Origin: Psilocybe azurescens
Taxonomy: Eukaryota; Basidiomycota; Agaricomycetes; Agaricales; Agrocybaceae
Assembly (NCBI GenBank): GCA_023853785.1
Contig: JAJIRX010000033.1
Location: 124,001 to 188,000 of the forward strand
Reading direction: 5' to 3'
Length of the DNA stretch: 64,000 nucleotides
Made by a program: the position numbers and the translations under genes. The first letter of the stretch is position 1. The number at the start of each line of letters is the position of its first letter. The notes beneath the pieces are model-generated. The model worked only from the letters and a program-made list of their open reading frames with translations. It was not told the origin of the DNA and searched no databases. Positions 1 to 11,802 of the stretch are shown one piece after another.

Positions 1-1760
1 GATACCATCTGAAATACTGTAAAACTGATGATAGGACATACAGCATCACCGTCATAGACGATTGTTCGGACCTTGAGAGAAGTTAACCAGCAGCTAGGAA
101 TCAAATGCCACGGGCGCTTACACCGGCGTTAATGACTGTCTCTAGGTCTGGACGCGAGTTCCTCATCCAATCACCTGGTCATACTTATTTAGATATGTCT
201 CAAATGACCTGACAGGAGAACATACCGGTGGCTGCAAAGTTCGAGTATACATCTTCATTGGTTTCCTGCCAAGTCGCCTCTGCTCCGACCTTGCTTGAAA
301 TTGAAGCCAAGTATTTAGTGAGATCGGGTGGATATGGATCGGGATTCTTGGTGAGAACGTAGTAGACCTTGGAAATGATATGTTAGCGCTAGTTCTGCAT
401 TCCTACAGTATATTATCCTACATCAAAATTCCCAGCAAGTGGAGACAAGATATCATTATTACAAAAGTTTTGTGCTTTAGAACAGACAGAGTTGGAGCCA
501 CCGTTATTACAAGAAATAATCTATTAGGAACGTTAGTGTGCAGATTTTGCCTCCTGACAGTTGGGTCATACCTGAGCTTTGCAGCCAGTTGACGATGACC
601 AGGATGAATTAGCTTTGGAGAGTACAGACGTCGAAACCAAGGCATGGTAAGGATTGCTAGCGGCATATGTGATGTATCCGGGATATTGTGTCAAGGGATC
701 CTAAGCAGAGATATCTATATCACTTCAATGAGCAAGACAAGTCAATGGAGGGCACTCACTGTGAGCCCATCGCCGACTCCGAGGACTTTGAGATTCAACT
801 TGACACCAGATACCGTGCCAGCGTCAATGGCGGCGTTCTGAGACAAGAAGAAGCTAACCACAAGCCGTTGAGTATTATAGTACGAAGGACAACCCCACCA
901 GAATCACTTACGCTGCAAATGTAGGGCCATAGTGTCCACCATACCTGATAAAACACGAGGTTAGCTGAGCATCATCTCCAGCCTAGAGGGTTTTCACTGA
1001 CGATTCTGTCCAAATAGCTAGGTTATTCGGCTGATACTTCGAGAATCTCGAGTCCGAGAGGAAGATCTGCATAAAGGTCCATATATCGGATGCAGCCTGC
1101 TGGGACGTCCCAACTTTAAGGTCTCCATGAGAGAATCCCACTCCAACAGGTTGGTCAATGTACAGGACGTTGGCTTCGTTGTTCCAAGAGAACGGATTAA
1201 GAGTAACCGAGGAACTGTCATTGGTGATGCGGCAGGGTCCATGTTCCTGGAACAGGCCAATCATACTCGAGCTTCCAGGCTATTGGGGGAGTTAAAAATA
1301 GTATAAAAAAAACCAATGTGATGTGCGCCTTACGCCACCGTTAAACCACAAAGCGAGGGGTGCTGTGTCGGGGTTCTTCCGAGCTGCGAAGAACCAAAAC
1401 CTACAGCATTATGAGAGTTGTACTATGAAGCGGAGGACGGAAATTTAAGCTCACCAGATGCTCTCCGTTGCAGTTAAATCGCCGTAACCAGAGGCTTGGA
1501 AGACTCCGGGAGTGGTTTCTACATTAGTTAAAAAGATGTTAAGGTTTATTGGACATGAGGTTATGCTAACCACAAACGCCGGAGTTCTGAACAAGACGCA
1601 GTTTTCCTGGAGTCGTGGCCGATGTAGAAGCCTGCTTGAAGGTCAATGGTGGTGTCTCTGGAACACCCCCAAGGATTCCTCCAATGATCGGAACCTGACC
1701 TCCGAGCACACCACCCAACCACGACAAAAGAGCAGTAAGATACAAAGCGGAGAGCAGCAT
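1..1760 (-). CDS. Secreted serine carboxypeptidase (peptidase family S10), 3' end beyond left edge
   Basis: An S10 carboxypeptidase removes C-terminal residues from peptides, in the vacuole or outside the cell. The start at 1760 opens with a hydrophobic leader ([17 protein letters not shown]) that looks like a signal peptide. Short exons then give, in order, [36 protein letters not shown] in part, [36 protein letters not shown] and TES-YGGHYGP. The last contains the nucleophile serine, split by an intron near 945-1010. Downstream exons give [67 protein letters not shown] and [11 protein letters not shown]. All junctions have GT/AG signals and no frame break was seen. The catalytic Asp (after VYDGDA) and His lie at or beyond the window edge. 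The usual GES is TES here. Family assignment is firm; the substrate is unknown. Confidence 0.93.
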
Positions 1761-2666
1761 ATCGTATTAGCCTGTCGGTGTCGAACCGACCTCAGCGCCA
1801 ACAGATTTCGACGCATAGGCCTTTATAATCTATTGAAAGTCAGTTATTTATAATATAATCATGCCGGCGAAGGGTTCTATCTCGCTGATTTCATGAGTAG
1901 TACTGTTCGATCAGAGTGCCTCCATATGGTCACTCCTGTCCTTCTAATGGTCAAAAACAACGACATATCAAGTTTGTGATCATGACATTCCTTTAATTGA
2001 TCCAGCTTGAGAACTCATCGAAGTCAGATATAATCGATAATGGCCGGGTGCCATGCAGGATACCATCAAATGACCGTTTTTATCTTCTTCGCATTCGAGT
2101 GAAACATGTGGAAAGTTTGCCTATAAATAAGGAGAACACCAGAGGATGCATGCTACATCATTCCATTAATACATTATCATGATACACGTGGACCATATCC
2201 GACACCAAAATCGCACCATGCAGCGAGATGCAAACTGAACTGAAGGGGGGATAAGTTATGGGTAAGATTATGCTTCTCATTGTGATCGTACCTTCAGAGA
2301 GATAGATACTTTTATCATAAACGTTGATCCCAGAGCCTGGGAAGACATCGCAGACCAAACAAGTCCGGGAAACGATTGCGCGAGCCACAGTGGGCCATGA
2401 AATGGAATCAGGGAAGAAGGAGGAAATTGCAGGGACACAAAAACCACGAAAACGAATGAACACAATTGTCATGAACACGATGCCGCAATACCGAAGGACA
2501 TATTGAGTATCTCATTTAAGAATGAGCTGCCTTGAGCAAGTAGCACATACCAAATTCGACGTCTCGTCTAATCATTCATTAGGTGTTTTCAAGAAGCGGT
2601 CATCCAACTGAATGTAGGCGTGCACAAACCAGCCCTGCGTCTGAAGGCCAGTCTTTTCCACATATC
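1761..2666. other. Intergenic; one unassigned hydrophobic frame
   Basis: This is the upstream side of the carboxypeptidase. On the minus strand, 2277-2465 is open and reads as a hydrophobic stretch (VVFVSLQFPPSSLIPFHGPL). I recognise no family and see no convincing gene around it. Confidence 0.4.
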
Positions 2667-2751
2667 TGCCCCATGGCTTATTTGGTTACGGCGTCCGACT
2701 GTTATGCAACGCGAAATCGGATAATCGAGAGTTCAAGTCTCTTAGGCAGTG
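2667..2751 (+). tRNA. tRNA-Asn(GTT)-like, with an 11-nt intron; acceptor stem poorly paired
   Basis: The segment ATGGCTTATTTGGTTACGGC resembles the D-arm side of fungal tRNA-Asn. The anticodon stem TCCGA/TCGGA pairs perfectly around loop CTGTTA...A, which gives anticodon GTT. An 11-nt intron (TGCAACGCGAA) sits after position 37, the canonical tRNA intron site. The T arm is GAGAG-TTCAAGT-CTCTT with good pairing. Without the intron the length is about 74 nt, correct for a tRNA. The 5' end (TGCCCCA) does not pair well with the 3' end (AGGCAGT), so this may be a decaying copy or contain base errors. Confidence 0.6.
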
Positions 2752-2888
2752 AAGTATAAATGCACTATGCATGTTCTTCACCTCATTACGAAGTTCATTC
2801 GTATAGCTTTTTAAATATCATCAAAACACGAATGTTGGAATGTACCACTAGACTTGCTCATAAACGTGGCCTTTAATCCCTTCACACC

Positions 2889-5877
2889 TCAGCACTTTGA
2901 ATTGGTTGTATCGGTGTATCGTAAACTACCTTTGCCCGATATGTCCTACAATCAGAGATTAGTTTGAGATCAAATAACACAAAAATAGCTACAGACCCTG
3001 ACTGCCCCTTTAAAAATGTTCTCTAATGCGTCCCTACTCTCATAAATAGGGTATATAATAACGACGACAGCCGAGCATATCGTCCACGCGACACCCATTA
3101 TCACCCATGCTGTGAGGCCAGACACGCCAAATACAGCACTGGAAAAAAATAACGGCAATGGCACAATTATAATCAAGACTACGAACTAAACGATCATCGA
3201 ATAAGATAGCTTCGAATACTGAAAAGGTAACACATACCAGGGATATTGAAGACCAGGAAGCAAATTGGAAAGCTTTGTTGAGCCTACCTGGGTCGAGCTC
3301 CATCTGTTCTACTTGAGCGTTGAATGAATCTCCAGAAATAGAATGCACGTCAACTTCAATAGAGCTAGCAATTTGTCTTTTTGTTCATCCACAGTGTTGG
3401 TGCGTAATGAGCCCATCTCGATGGACACAGGGCTAGGTCTGTTGATTGCTCGTGTCGGAATCCAATCAAAGTTCTCAGGCCACTAAAAGGGCGGTTAACC
3501 TCTCTCATGTGCAGCAAAATGAGATCACTCACAATGTTGGAGGTCAGAACAGAAATCAATCCACTTGTAAAAATGGAGGCTAGATTTCCGGCCAGCATCT
3601 CTAGACTCCCGCCCGTGGTCTTTATCAAGCAATGCATATACCTGTAAATTAAGCGCTCGACAAAAGGAACACTCGATTCACTCACAGTCACATTTATGAC
3701 TCCATCGTTTAATCTGGCCGTGGTTACCAGCCATGCAATAATGCCAGAAGCAAAGCCAATAACTGTACCAGAGATACAACCCCACTTGTTGGCCTTGCGC
3801 CATGTAATACATATTGCGATTGGAACAACACCAGAGCCCAAAATAACTCCCATGAAAGTCTGTGAATAAGTTGCTTCATCATAATACCATGATAGATCAT
3901 TATTGTGCATACATATAGCCATCCCATTGACACGCCTATATAGAAGAAGACAAGGCCAGCTATACCACACACTAGCGCATAGAGTGCAACCATGGCATGC
4001 TCGATTCTAAGAATTTGCGATTCTGACGCCTGTGGATTAATATACGTCTAAGATGGCTGAAGTTAGACAATTCAGAAAGTTAGAAGATTTAAAAAGATAC
4101 ATTACTTTGTACACGTCATATGTGAGCAAGGATGAAACAGCAATAAGCTCGGCGGCACAGGCACTGGTAACAGCCAGGAATAAGACGATCAATAAGCAGG
4201 CAGCCCCGCTCCTTCCAAGAAGTGCCGTGGCCGCCGCCGCTGCCGGCAGCCCAGCAGAGACATCGTCTGGAGTCAGAACCCTCATGGCGGAGTCTCCTTT
4301 CAGGGCAACTGCCGCAAGTCCCAGTGTTGTTGCAAATGTAAATGGAATGGAAAACCTATGGTATCTTCATTAACTTCGAGCTTCTGACAGGAAAAGGAAC
4401 TTCGCTCACCATGCGAGACCCGCTAGTAGATAGGCCTTTACAGTGGTAGCGGGCCTGCTTGCGATAGCTCTCTGCCAATAGGCTTGGTCTTGAAAGACCG
4501 TCGAAAAATTTCCAATAAGATTGATTACCCCGAATATTAAGCCGTTTTTTGAACGCATAGTTAAGTAAGATCCTTCGGCGTTCCCTGTTACCGGACTCTG
4601 CAGAGACACTGCCGCGAGAAGATCGTGCATTTTGGTAGGACTACCAATCTTGTCGCTCACAGCGTAAACACTAAATATAAAGGTCTTCTCTTGGTCAGTT
4701 CATATGCATCATTGAACATATACTGGTAACATACTTACCAGGGTGATAGCAAACAGGACGCTTGTGTGGGCACTGTATCTGTCTGATAAATGAATGCCAC
4801 AATCGAAAGCAATTGTAGAGCGTACTAGTCGCTGAGAAGTGTGGACCGCATGCCTCCGATCATTACGTATAGTGCAACTCCAAGAGGGATGAGAAAGCAT
4901 GCCTGTTATGCTGCGCCGTTAGTGGAATTAATTTGAAGGCAGGCATAATCATGAATTTACAACGATAGTGTTCATCCCTGTGAGATCATGAACCGTGGCC
5001 GATCCTCCAAGAATGAGCATAGAGCTGACGATGAGGTTTGTGGAAAATCTACGGTAATCATCAATTAATGTCGCTATAATGCGGTCCAACTTCCCTGGTC
5101 AGACACCCTTACCCAAAAAACATGAAGATAACATGCGCCGTCTTGCCCCAGCGAGCAGCCACAATCTCCAACCACGTATGTGCATATGGAGCATTAAGTT
5201 TTAATTTAGCTGCGAGCTTGAGGGAGGTGTCAGTTCATGCGTTCCTGGTTCCTTCGTACAAGACTTACCATAGCAAACAGAAGGATCTGAACAGTGGCTC
5301 CGGCTTCGAAGTAGAATAATTAAGCATAATAAATTCGATACAATGACATATTCGATCGCACCTCCATACCACCACGGTCCGCTTATTCCTGTGCCGGTTT
5401 CTCGTGTTAGAATGACTTATCAAGATGATAGTAGTGATTCCACTTGCCGTATTGATATGCAACAGAACAGCTTTGAAGCTAAACAGGCAGAAAAGGGGTA
5501 AGTCAGACTCGTACAGGGTGTGGGGATTAGACACCAACCAATGTTGCAGCCCATGTCCATGCAGAAACAATACCTGTTGCGACAAGACCTGGCTTGACGC
5601 TCCGAGAAGCGCTCGTAAACTCCTCAGAGTCCTTCGGCGAGTATGTGGTGTACCGAGCCTGGATTCCAGTCACGCATATCATCAACACACTGAAGAAAAG
5701 GCCAATCCCTAACAATTGTGGTCGTTTCAGAAGACATCTACAAAAGGAGGTGTAAAAGTATTAACCAATGACTAAGGGCCCACAAAAACAATTATCAGTA
5801 AGAGTATCGTATATGCCCAAGAGTTCACCCTCACCGACTCCGTAGCCAGCTCCTGCTGGGAGGATGGTCTCTGTCAT
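2889..5877 (-). CDS. DUR3: Urea active transporter, DUR3-type sodium/solute symporter family
   Basis: DUR3 proteins take up urea (and polyamines in yeast) by proton- or sodium-coupled symport at the plasma membrane. The start at 5877 gives MTETILPAGAGYGVGEG. Later exons read LLGIGLFFSVLMICVTGIQ, YTTYSPKDSEEFTSASRSVK, GPWWY, LKLNAPYAHTWLEIVAARWG, LILGGSATVHDLTGMNTIV, LGVALYVMIGGMRSTLLSD, IFGVINLIGNFSTVFQDQAY, VLTPDDVSAGLPAAAAATAL, TSACAAELIAVSSLLTYDVY, FMGVILGSGVVPIAICITW and KGAVRDISGKGSL, ending in TGA at 2889-2891. These are the signature stretches of DUR3 in the right order, so the gene seems full-length with many helices and more than ten introns. One intron near 5340-5460 appears to use a GC donor (GCAAGT). 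In fungi such genes respond to nitrogen status; no regulatory site was recognised here. Confidence 0.93.
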
Positions 5878-7049
5878 TCTTGAACTCCGGGAGTCAAGCG
5901 TTTGGAGTAATAGGCAGAGATAATAGGTGGCCGGTGGGTGTACAGGGTTCTATGATCGAACGCCTGAATCGTCGTGTTATAAGGCAACAATCATTCTGAA
6001 ACAGCCTCTTCGTGTGCGTTTCGAGTTTGTTCAATCGAGACTTACGTTATCTCAACGACAATCCGAGATTAGTCTGAAAGCATGTTACCTTTCAAGCTTT
6101 GATTTCTGAGGAGCTAAGGCAATTGGGGCCATCTAAGAATAGGTCTTACGAATCTATTTCAAGATAAGTTCCTTAAAGCCTTCAAATTAGGAACTCTTCT
6201 CCTACCTAATATTTATACTAGAGGGATTAGACCACTATAGCCTGATCTACATGTTTCCAGGCTTATCTGGAAGAGGGTTTGGTGCATTGAGGCTCTCATA
6301 TCGAAAGGTATCAAAACACACTGCCCGAAGAACGCATCCTCTCACGTCGGAGTCTATAGCTCAAACTTTCATTAGCGTGGGGGCAGATTTGGTACATTTT
6401 AGCGTACATACATCTATTTTTAACCTTATCTCGGAAGGGCGATGATGGAAAATCGGTCTTTCTTTACTTCACTTCGCCGTATGTATCACTGCCACCTCCG
6501 GAGTGTTTTCTTGCGGTAAGTACGCACAATCTGTAGTATTTTAGCAGGCGAGCTAGTGTAACAGCTATGCATACCCTTTCTAACTCGGAGTATGCAACCA
6601 ATAGACACTCTCATTTGCACTCCACTTCGAGTACTCGAGAGATGCTTGAGACGGGACACGGTGTCTCACCAATAAGTACTCAAGCGATTTTTGTCTTCCA
6701 TTGGTCACGAAGTCATGGCCTATGTAATGATTAGTTCTTTGGGCAGCTTATAGGTCACTATAGGTGAAGTCACAATTTCTCCGTCATAGTTTGAACCACT
6801 TCTCCTCGCTATCATAAGGCCCGGGTTGTGGACCAGGAAAACATCAAAGATAAATAGCGTGTCGTGCCTATGCCGGTTTGTACTAGCGCACTTGGATGTC
6901 CATCAAAACAAGTCTTCAGTCGAGATGATCTGGCCCTTGACCTACATAATCGGTAGAGATAGGACAGCCTTGAATATGCTTCTAAGAAAGGCCGTATTTT
7001 GGTTTAAGTTATTGTATTTCTGACTATTTCCCTAACTTTCTCCCATTCC
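5878..7049. other. Intergenic between the divergent DUR3 and 7TM-like genes
   Basis: About 1.2 kb that should hold both promoters. No conserved protein frame, RNA or repeat was recognised. Confidence 0.5.
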
Positions 7050-8617
7050 ATGTATTTCCAGGTAGAGCGAGACCTGTTTGGATATGGCTCAAATGGCGGG
7101 CCTAAGAATGAGACCTTGCCTCTAATTCTTTCGAATCTCTCTGCACTGCACGCTGCATCCATGGTAAGCGTCTTCCCCTCTGCTGAGTGCACTGTTTTAT
7201 TAATCCATCTCTGTACCGTTGGCAATCTTTTAGGTTGAGGCTATATTATATGGTGGCGTAATTATTCCATGAAAGTCCGTTCTCTCATGCCTAACGGGAT
7301 TTATATTTTGTTAGGAGTTCACGCCGTCCTCTTTTCAATCTGCATTTTTTCATCATGAGAAACCAACCATCAAAACAGAAAGTTTTCCTAATATCAATCT
7401 GCTGCATGTTTGGGTTATCTACGGCGGATATGGTCTTCTCGTTTCGAGTCATGGTCGCGGACTTTCGCCTGCTCTTCCATGCAAGAAAGGAGACATTAGT
7501 TGCTCATGTCTATCCAAAAGCCCAATATTCGTATCAAACAAGTACGCATTCGCAATTGTCACCTCAAGTGTAGACACCATGGCTAATGTATTATAGCTTC
7601 ATAGCAGATATGCTTTTGGTAAGGAACACCTTTCCAGACTGAATGACAGGTTACTGAATCAGTGTTTGATCATTCAGCTCTATCGATGCTACATGATCTG
7701 GAGTCGGAATAAGAATATAGCAATTAGCACCAGCATACTTTTGATAGCTGACACAGGTGATTCTCTCTCGCTATACCACCTTGTAATTATATTGATCTAT
7801 AACTCGTAGTATGGGGATGGATAGGAGCAGGATCTCCGATATTTAGCCTACAGGCGCGATTTGCCCCCGTATATTATTGGACAGTTTTGCAACCAATATA
7901 ATCATGACTGCAGCAACAGGTATGCATATCACGGACGGAAATCTGACCTTACTGATGCAGGATCACTTCAGCCGGAAGGATCTACTGGATTGCTCATGTC
8001 TCCTGGCCGACGGTTGGAAGACTAAATTCACGCCGGTATAATGTGGCAATCGCAATTCTGTAAGCCGATGCTCAGACAGAGTGTACAAGATGTGAAGATT
8101 CCACCTAGCTTACTCCTGCTGTTCTATCCTTTATTATCTATTAGGGTCGAGTCGGGACTCATTTATTCCTGCTGCCTCTTAACTTTGGTGCTCACGTTCA
8201 ATCATCCTAACCTACGGGTCAGTGTTTATAATAATTCTTAGTAGCCCATAAAGCTTGTTTGACCATAACTTTTATGTAGCTGCTGTTTTCGTGTATCACA
8301 ATACGTGTCGTGGTAAGCTTCTATTGTAACTTAAACTTAAATAAATACCTTGACATACTGACATCTTTTAACAGGCAATCATGCCTACACTGATGATAGT
8401 ACAAGTCCAGCTTGGACGCAGCATGGATCAGTTGCGAAGCTCAACACAGCTAGACCTCGAAATGAAGACTACTAGGGCAGTAGACGCAGCAGAAATTCGG
8501 CTGGAGACAATCATTGTTACTGCCAATGATAATAGACGATCGATAGAGTCTGAAAATTTGAACCGTCTTCCAGACGCGAGCATATCTATTCAGAGCCACT
8601 CAGAGTCAGTTAGATAA
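7050..8617 (+). CDS. Putative seven-helix membrane protein of a mushroom-expanded family, with three apparent 1-base gaps
   Basis: Exons read LPLILSNLSALHAASM-VEAILYG, VHAVLFSICIF, LISICCMFGLSTADMVFSFR, VYPK, PIFVSNNFIADMLL, LYRCYMIWSRNKNIAISTS, WGWIGAGSPIFSLQARF, NIIMTAATRITSAGRIYWI, RLNSRRYNVAIAI, VESGLIYSCCLLTLVL and MPTLMIVQVQLGRSMDQ. This succession of helices and the STAD, YRCYMIW and MPTLMIVQVQLG motifs fits the large uncharacterised 7TM-like families of Agaricomycetes (DUF6533/6534-like). Function is unknown. Three frame breaks interrupt the exons, each explained by one missing base in a run: T6 at 7345-7350, A4 at 7516-7519 and T4 at 7885-7888. It is therefore either a young pseudogene or an intact gene with consensus errors. 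The start at 7050 is the first ATG in frame; a later one is possible. Confidence 0.6.
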
Positions 8618-9137
8618 ATCAGTAAATTTAATGTAGCTGTATGATGAGTTAGTATATATGGACACATGGTGGACAAAACTTTTTAAATTCAATTCGAACT
8701 GGGACTACATAGTAGTCCAATGACTTCAAGTGTCAATACTAGCCAGTAGAGTTGTCAAGTCAGGCATGTCACAGTTTATTAATTTGTGATATAATTGGAT
8801 TAAAATACTATTCTTGAGGTCCTCAGAGCTGCTTACCTATTATAAAAAAATAAACCAAGGTCTTGAACGGTCTCGAGTGGTTTGAAGGTCGCGATTATGA
8901 CCCAATTATGACTCAATTATGACCAAGTTTGACTTGAGTTGGACCCTGTGAGAAGTGATTTGCTAATTGTTAAGATCACGTGCATATCCGACTATCCTCC
9001 GATGAGTCCTGGACCTCAGTCTTTTGAATTTTGAAATTACTCGTCAACTTTTACCGTCTACCCATTCAGTTCAGTTCAGAATTTACAGTCTTCACATCTT
9101 GTAGTTATACTTGAGCCTTTCACTTACAAATCTACGT
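8618..9137. other. Intergenic spacer
   Basis: AT-rich spacer between two genes on the same strand. It should include the promoter of the gene starting at 9138; nothing else was recognised. Confidence 0.5.
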
Positions 9138-10015
9138 ATGCCTCATAAGAAAGCAAAGCGCACTGTACGTGAAAAACTTCGCAGTGAAAGGTATGTCTGT
9201 TTTTTGATCATTAAGTGAGAAGTTAAGTTGATAACAATTCTAGAGGCGAAGATCTGGCTCCAGGGAAAGAGTCTTTGAGGGACGAAGATATACCTAAATC
9301 TGCCTTGCGCGTTCTCAACGCTCAAGCCGTTCGAGACGAGTACAAGTTGAAGAAAAGGAAAGCCGAGGATAGAGGCGATGAGGATCGCGGAGCAAAGAGA
9401 CAGAAGGCTCTTATTGGACCTGGGGGCCCCACTCAGACAAAGAAAGCGGAGAATAAAGCTGCGGAAAAGAAGGTCTCGTTGAAGATACAGCCTGGGGAAT
9501 CGATGCAGCATTTCAATAGGTAAGGGTTCCGATGTTACACACAAAAATGTCTGACTCAACTGTCCAGACGCGTGGAGGACGACCTGCGGCCATTGGTAAA
9601 GACTGCTGTACAGACATCGCTTGCAGTATCGCGTAACGCAGCGAAAGCGGAACGTGAAGCTCGACTCGAGAAAAAGGCCAAAGGCAAAGTTCTGCCTGTG
9701 GAAGAGGAAGTCAAGAAGCCGTGCGTCGAGTCGCCTCCTCCACAAGAGGATAAATTCGTTGGTCGCCGCAAGGAATTCCAATCTTCATCGTCTTCTGCTC
9801 CTAGAAGATTGAACGACATTGCGCAAGCACCTCCGGAACTCAAGAAGCTGTCTCGCAGAGTGACGACCTCCATCGGAAAGCGAGACGGTGTCCTGTCGAT
9901 GTCTCAAAGAGTAATGATGGAGGCCGAGAGAGAAAAGGCTATTATCCGTTATCGCCAGCTCAAGGCGGATCGGAGGCAAACGGGTGATATTGGAGATAAA
10001 CTCGAGAACGATTGA
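9138..10015 (+). CDS. Small lysine/arginine-rich nuclear protein, CCDC137-like
   Basis: Three exons join by clear GT/AG introns at about 9192-9242 and 9522-9567. The first gives MPHKKAKRTVREKLRSER. The second includes KSALRVLNAQAVRDEYKLKK and ends QPGESMQHFNR. The third includes VEDDLRPLVKTAVQTSLAVS, then a charged helix (AKAEREARLEKKAKGK), then RRLNDIAQAPPELKKL and a charged C-terminus, stopping at 10013-10015. The protein has about 245 residues, is very basic, likely coiled coil, and lacks a signal peptide or membrane segment. The pairing of a PGES...F.RR segment with a later PPEL segment recalls CCDC137, a nucleolar/chromosome-periphery protein; I infer a ribosome-biogenesis or nucleolar role from that weak resemblance only. 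Confidence 0.7.
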
Positions 10016-11802
10016 CAGCTTATACCCTGCAATGCGTATTTGATCGCAGACAACCTTCCTTCACCTCTTTCCTCGGAATTGGATCATATCGACAAATGAT
10101 CCCTCCCTCATATCGGTATTATGTACATGATCGTTCAAAGGTATTACTCATTCTTCTGCACCTTTTTATTCAGTCGCCGAGGCTTTAAGCTTAGGTCTAA
10201 GGTCCTGATTACCGGTGTCATCCTGCTTTTCTTCCTCGTATGAACGCAGCTCATTTAGGGCCACGCCAATTATACCAATTGCCTGCTTGTCGCGCAGACT
10301 TGTAGGCAATCGTCTAGTATCACATTACCCGCGACTGGTGTAAAAGGCCCCACGACTCCCGACTTTCCGTCGCTCTTCCGAATCCTATTACCATCGTTGA
10401 TTGATTATGGAACTAGTCTCGAAGATTCTACGCATTGAGTAACACTTTTCCATTGCCTCTACTAGAATTACTCCCCTCAATTACATCGTAGTTCGGCCTG
10501 TCGGCAACCTTTAATTCCGACAAATATAAAACTCTCATTCAGCACCCTTCCAGAAAGTCGTTCAGTATCTTAAGTCAAGAAACCATACAATTCTATTTAT
10601 GGTGCGTAGAGAGTCCGCGCCCGGTCAATCAGTCCGTATGTAATCGTTGATTGTCGGTGCCCGATCCCACGAGGCTCTCTTTCCACATTGGTGTCATGAC
10701 CCACCAACGAGTATTCTCAGGATAGCCTTGAAGCTCGTGATGGCTCAACGACACGCCTGACAGACCAAGTAGCAGAGCATCGCGTCCGAGATGAGTCAGT
10801 ATAGATATTCGCACAGGAAAGTGTTCGAGAAAGTCGAAATGTCGCCCTCATGATGCTCCAAAGCCACTGTATCACATTGATATTCACACCCGCGGGCTGA
10901 CGTACAAATGGAATGGAATGGCAGGATGGCGTACGTGGCAACTGATCCTAAACCCAGTTATTGACAAAGTTTGAGCTTAAAATCCCTTCTTCACCCCCCA
11001 TGCCTACTGATTGTTTTTGTTTTTCTCCGTACGTATAGCTGGCAAATCCTCTCGAGACAAGGACTTTACCATCAGATGGAGACTATATTCAATCTTTAGT
11101 ATGATTGGGACATGAGTATCACAAACTTGGCGAAGATCAATAAAGATATTGATCGCCAACAGCACGTTGTCAAATACCTATCTACATTGACGGAAGACAA
11201 GGAGACAGAAGTCAGAAAGCTGTGTTTCGCCATCCGCCTGAGAAGCAGCACGGAGTGGGTGTGACAACAAATGATAGTCGTGTCCTTGGGGCGAAATTCC
11301 GTATAGCATATTCTTTCTATATGTCTACCCACTAAATGTATTTCTTTAGGTCGCGATGCACATCCAGTTCTATATGGCGGGAATCAGCTCTTTCCGCAGT
11401 TTCGGGGCAGATATGCTCCAATACAGAAACATCGTTCTTGACTTCGATGCTCCCTTAATTTTCAATACCAATTGAGGTATTCTACACCAAGACGGCGAAT
11501 GTAACCAAACGTCACATCCTCGATTTATAACCTTTATCACGAACTAGATCATCGTGTTTTGTGCTGGCTGTTCGCCATCGACCTTTCCAAGGTACCGCTC
11601 TCCGCTCGGAGACGTAATTTTGGCTGTCAATGCACATATTTATAAAGTGCGGTAGATCTCACTTTATGCATCGGGTTATTATTGACTCGTTTTAAATTCA
11701 ACATGAAGTGCACATATAAGACCTGGCGACGCTGTTTTAATTCTCTTTGTTATTCCCTTCTCTCTTGTGCTGGCCCCTAGGCCCAGCAAACGCTCCACCC
11801 TC
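10016..11802. other. Long intergenic stretch with one small unassigned frame
   Basis: No conserved gene was recognised. At 11112-11264 (+) a 50-codon frame reads MSITNLAKINKDIDRQQHVV and continues with a charged helical segment (LSTLTEDKETEVRKLCF). It could be an exon of an unrecognised gene, but no neighbouring exon could be linked to it. Confidence 0.4.

Noticed and set aside
2158..2478. Hydrophobic minus-strand frame as a membrane protein gene
   Set aside because: No start context, no linked exons and no family resemblance; left as unassigned.
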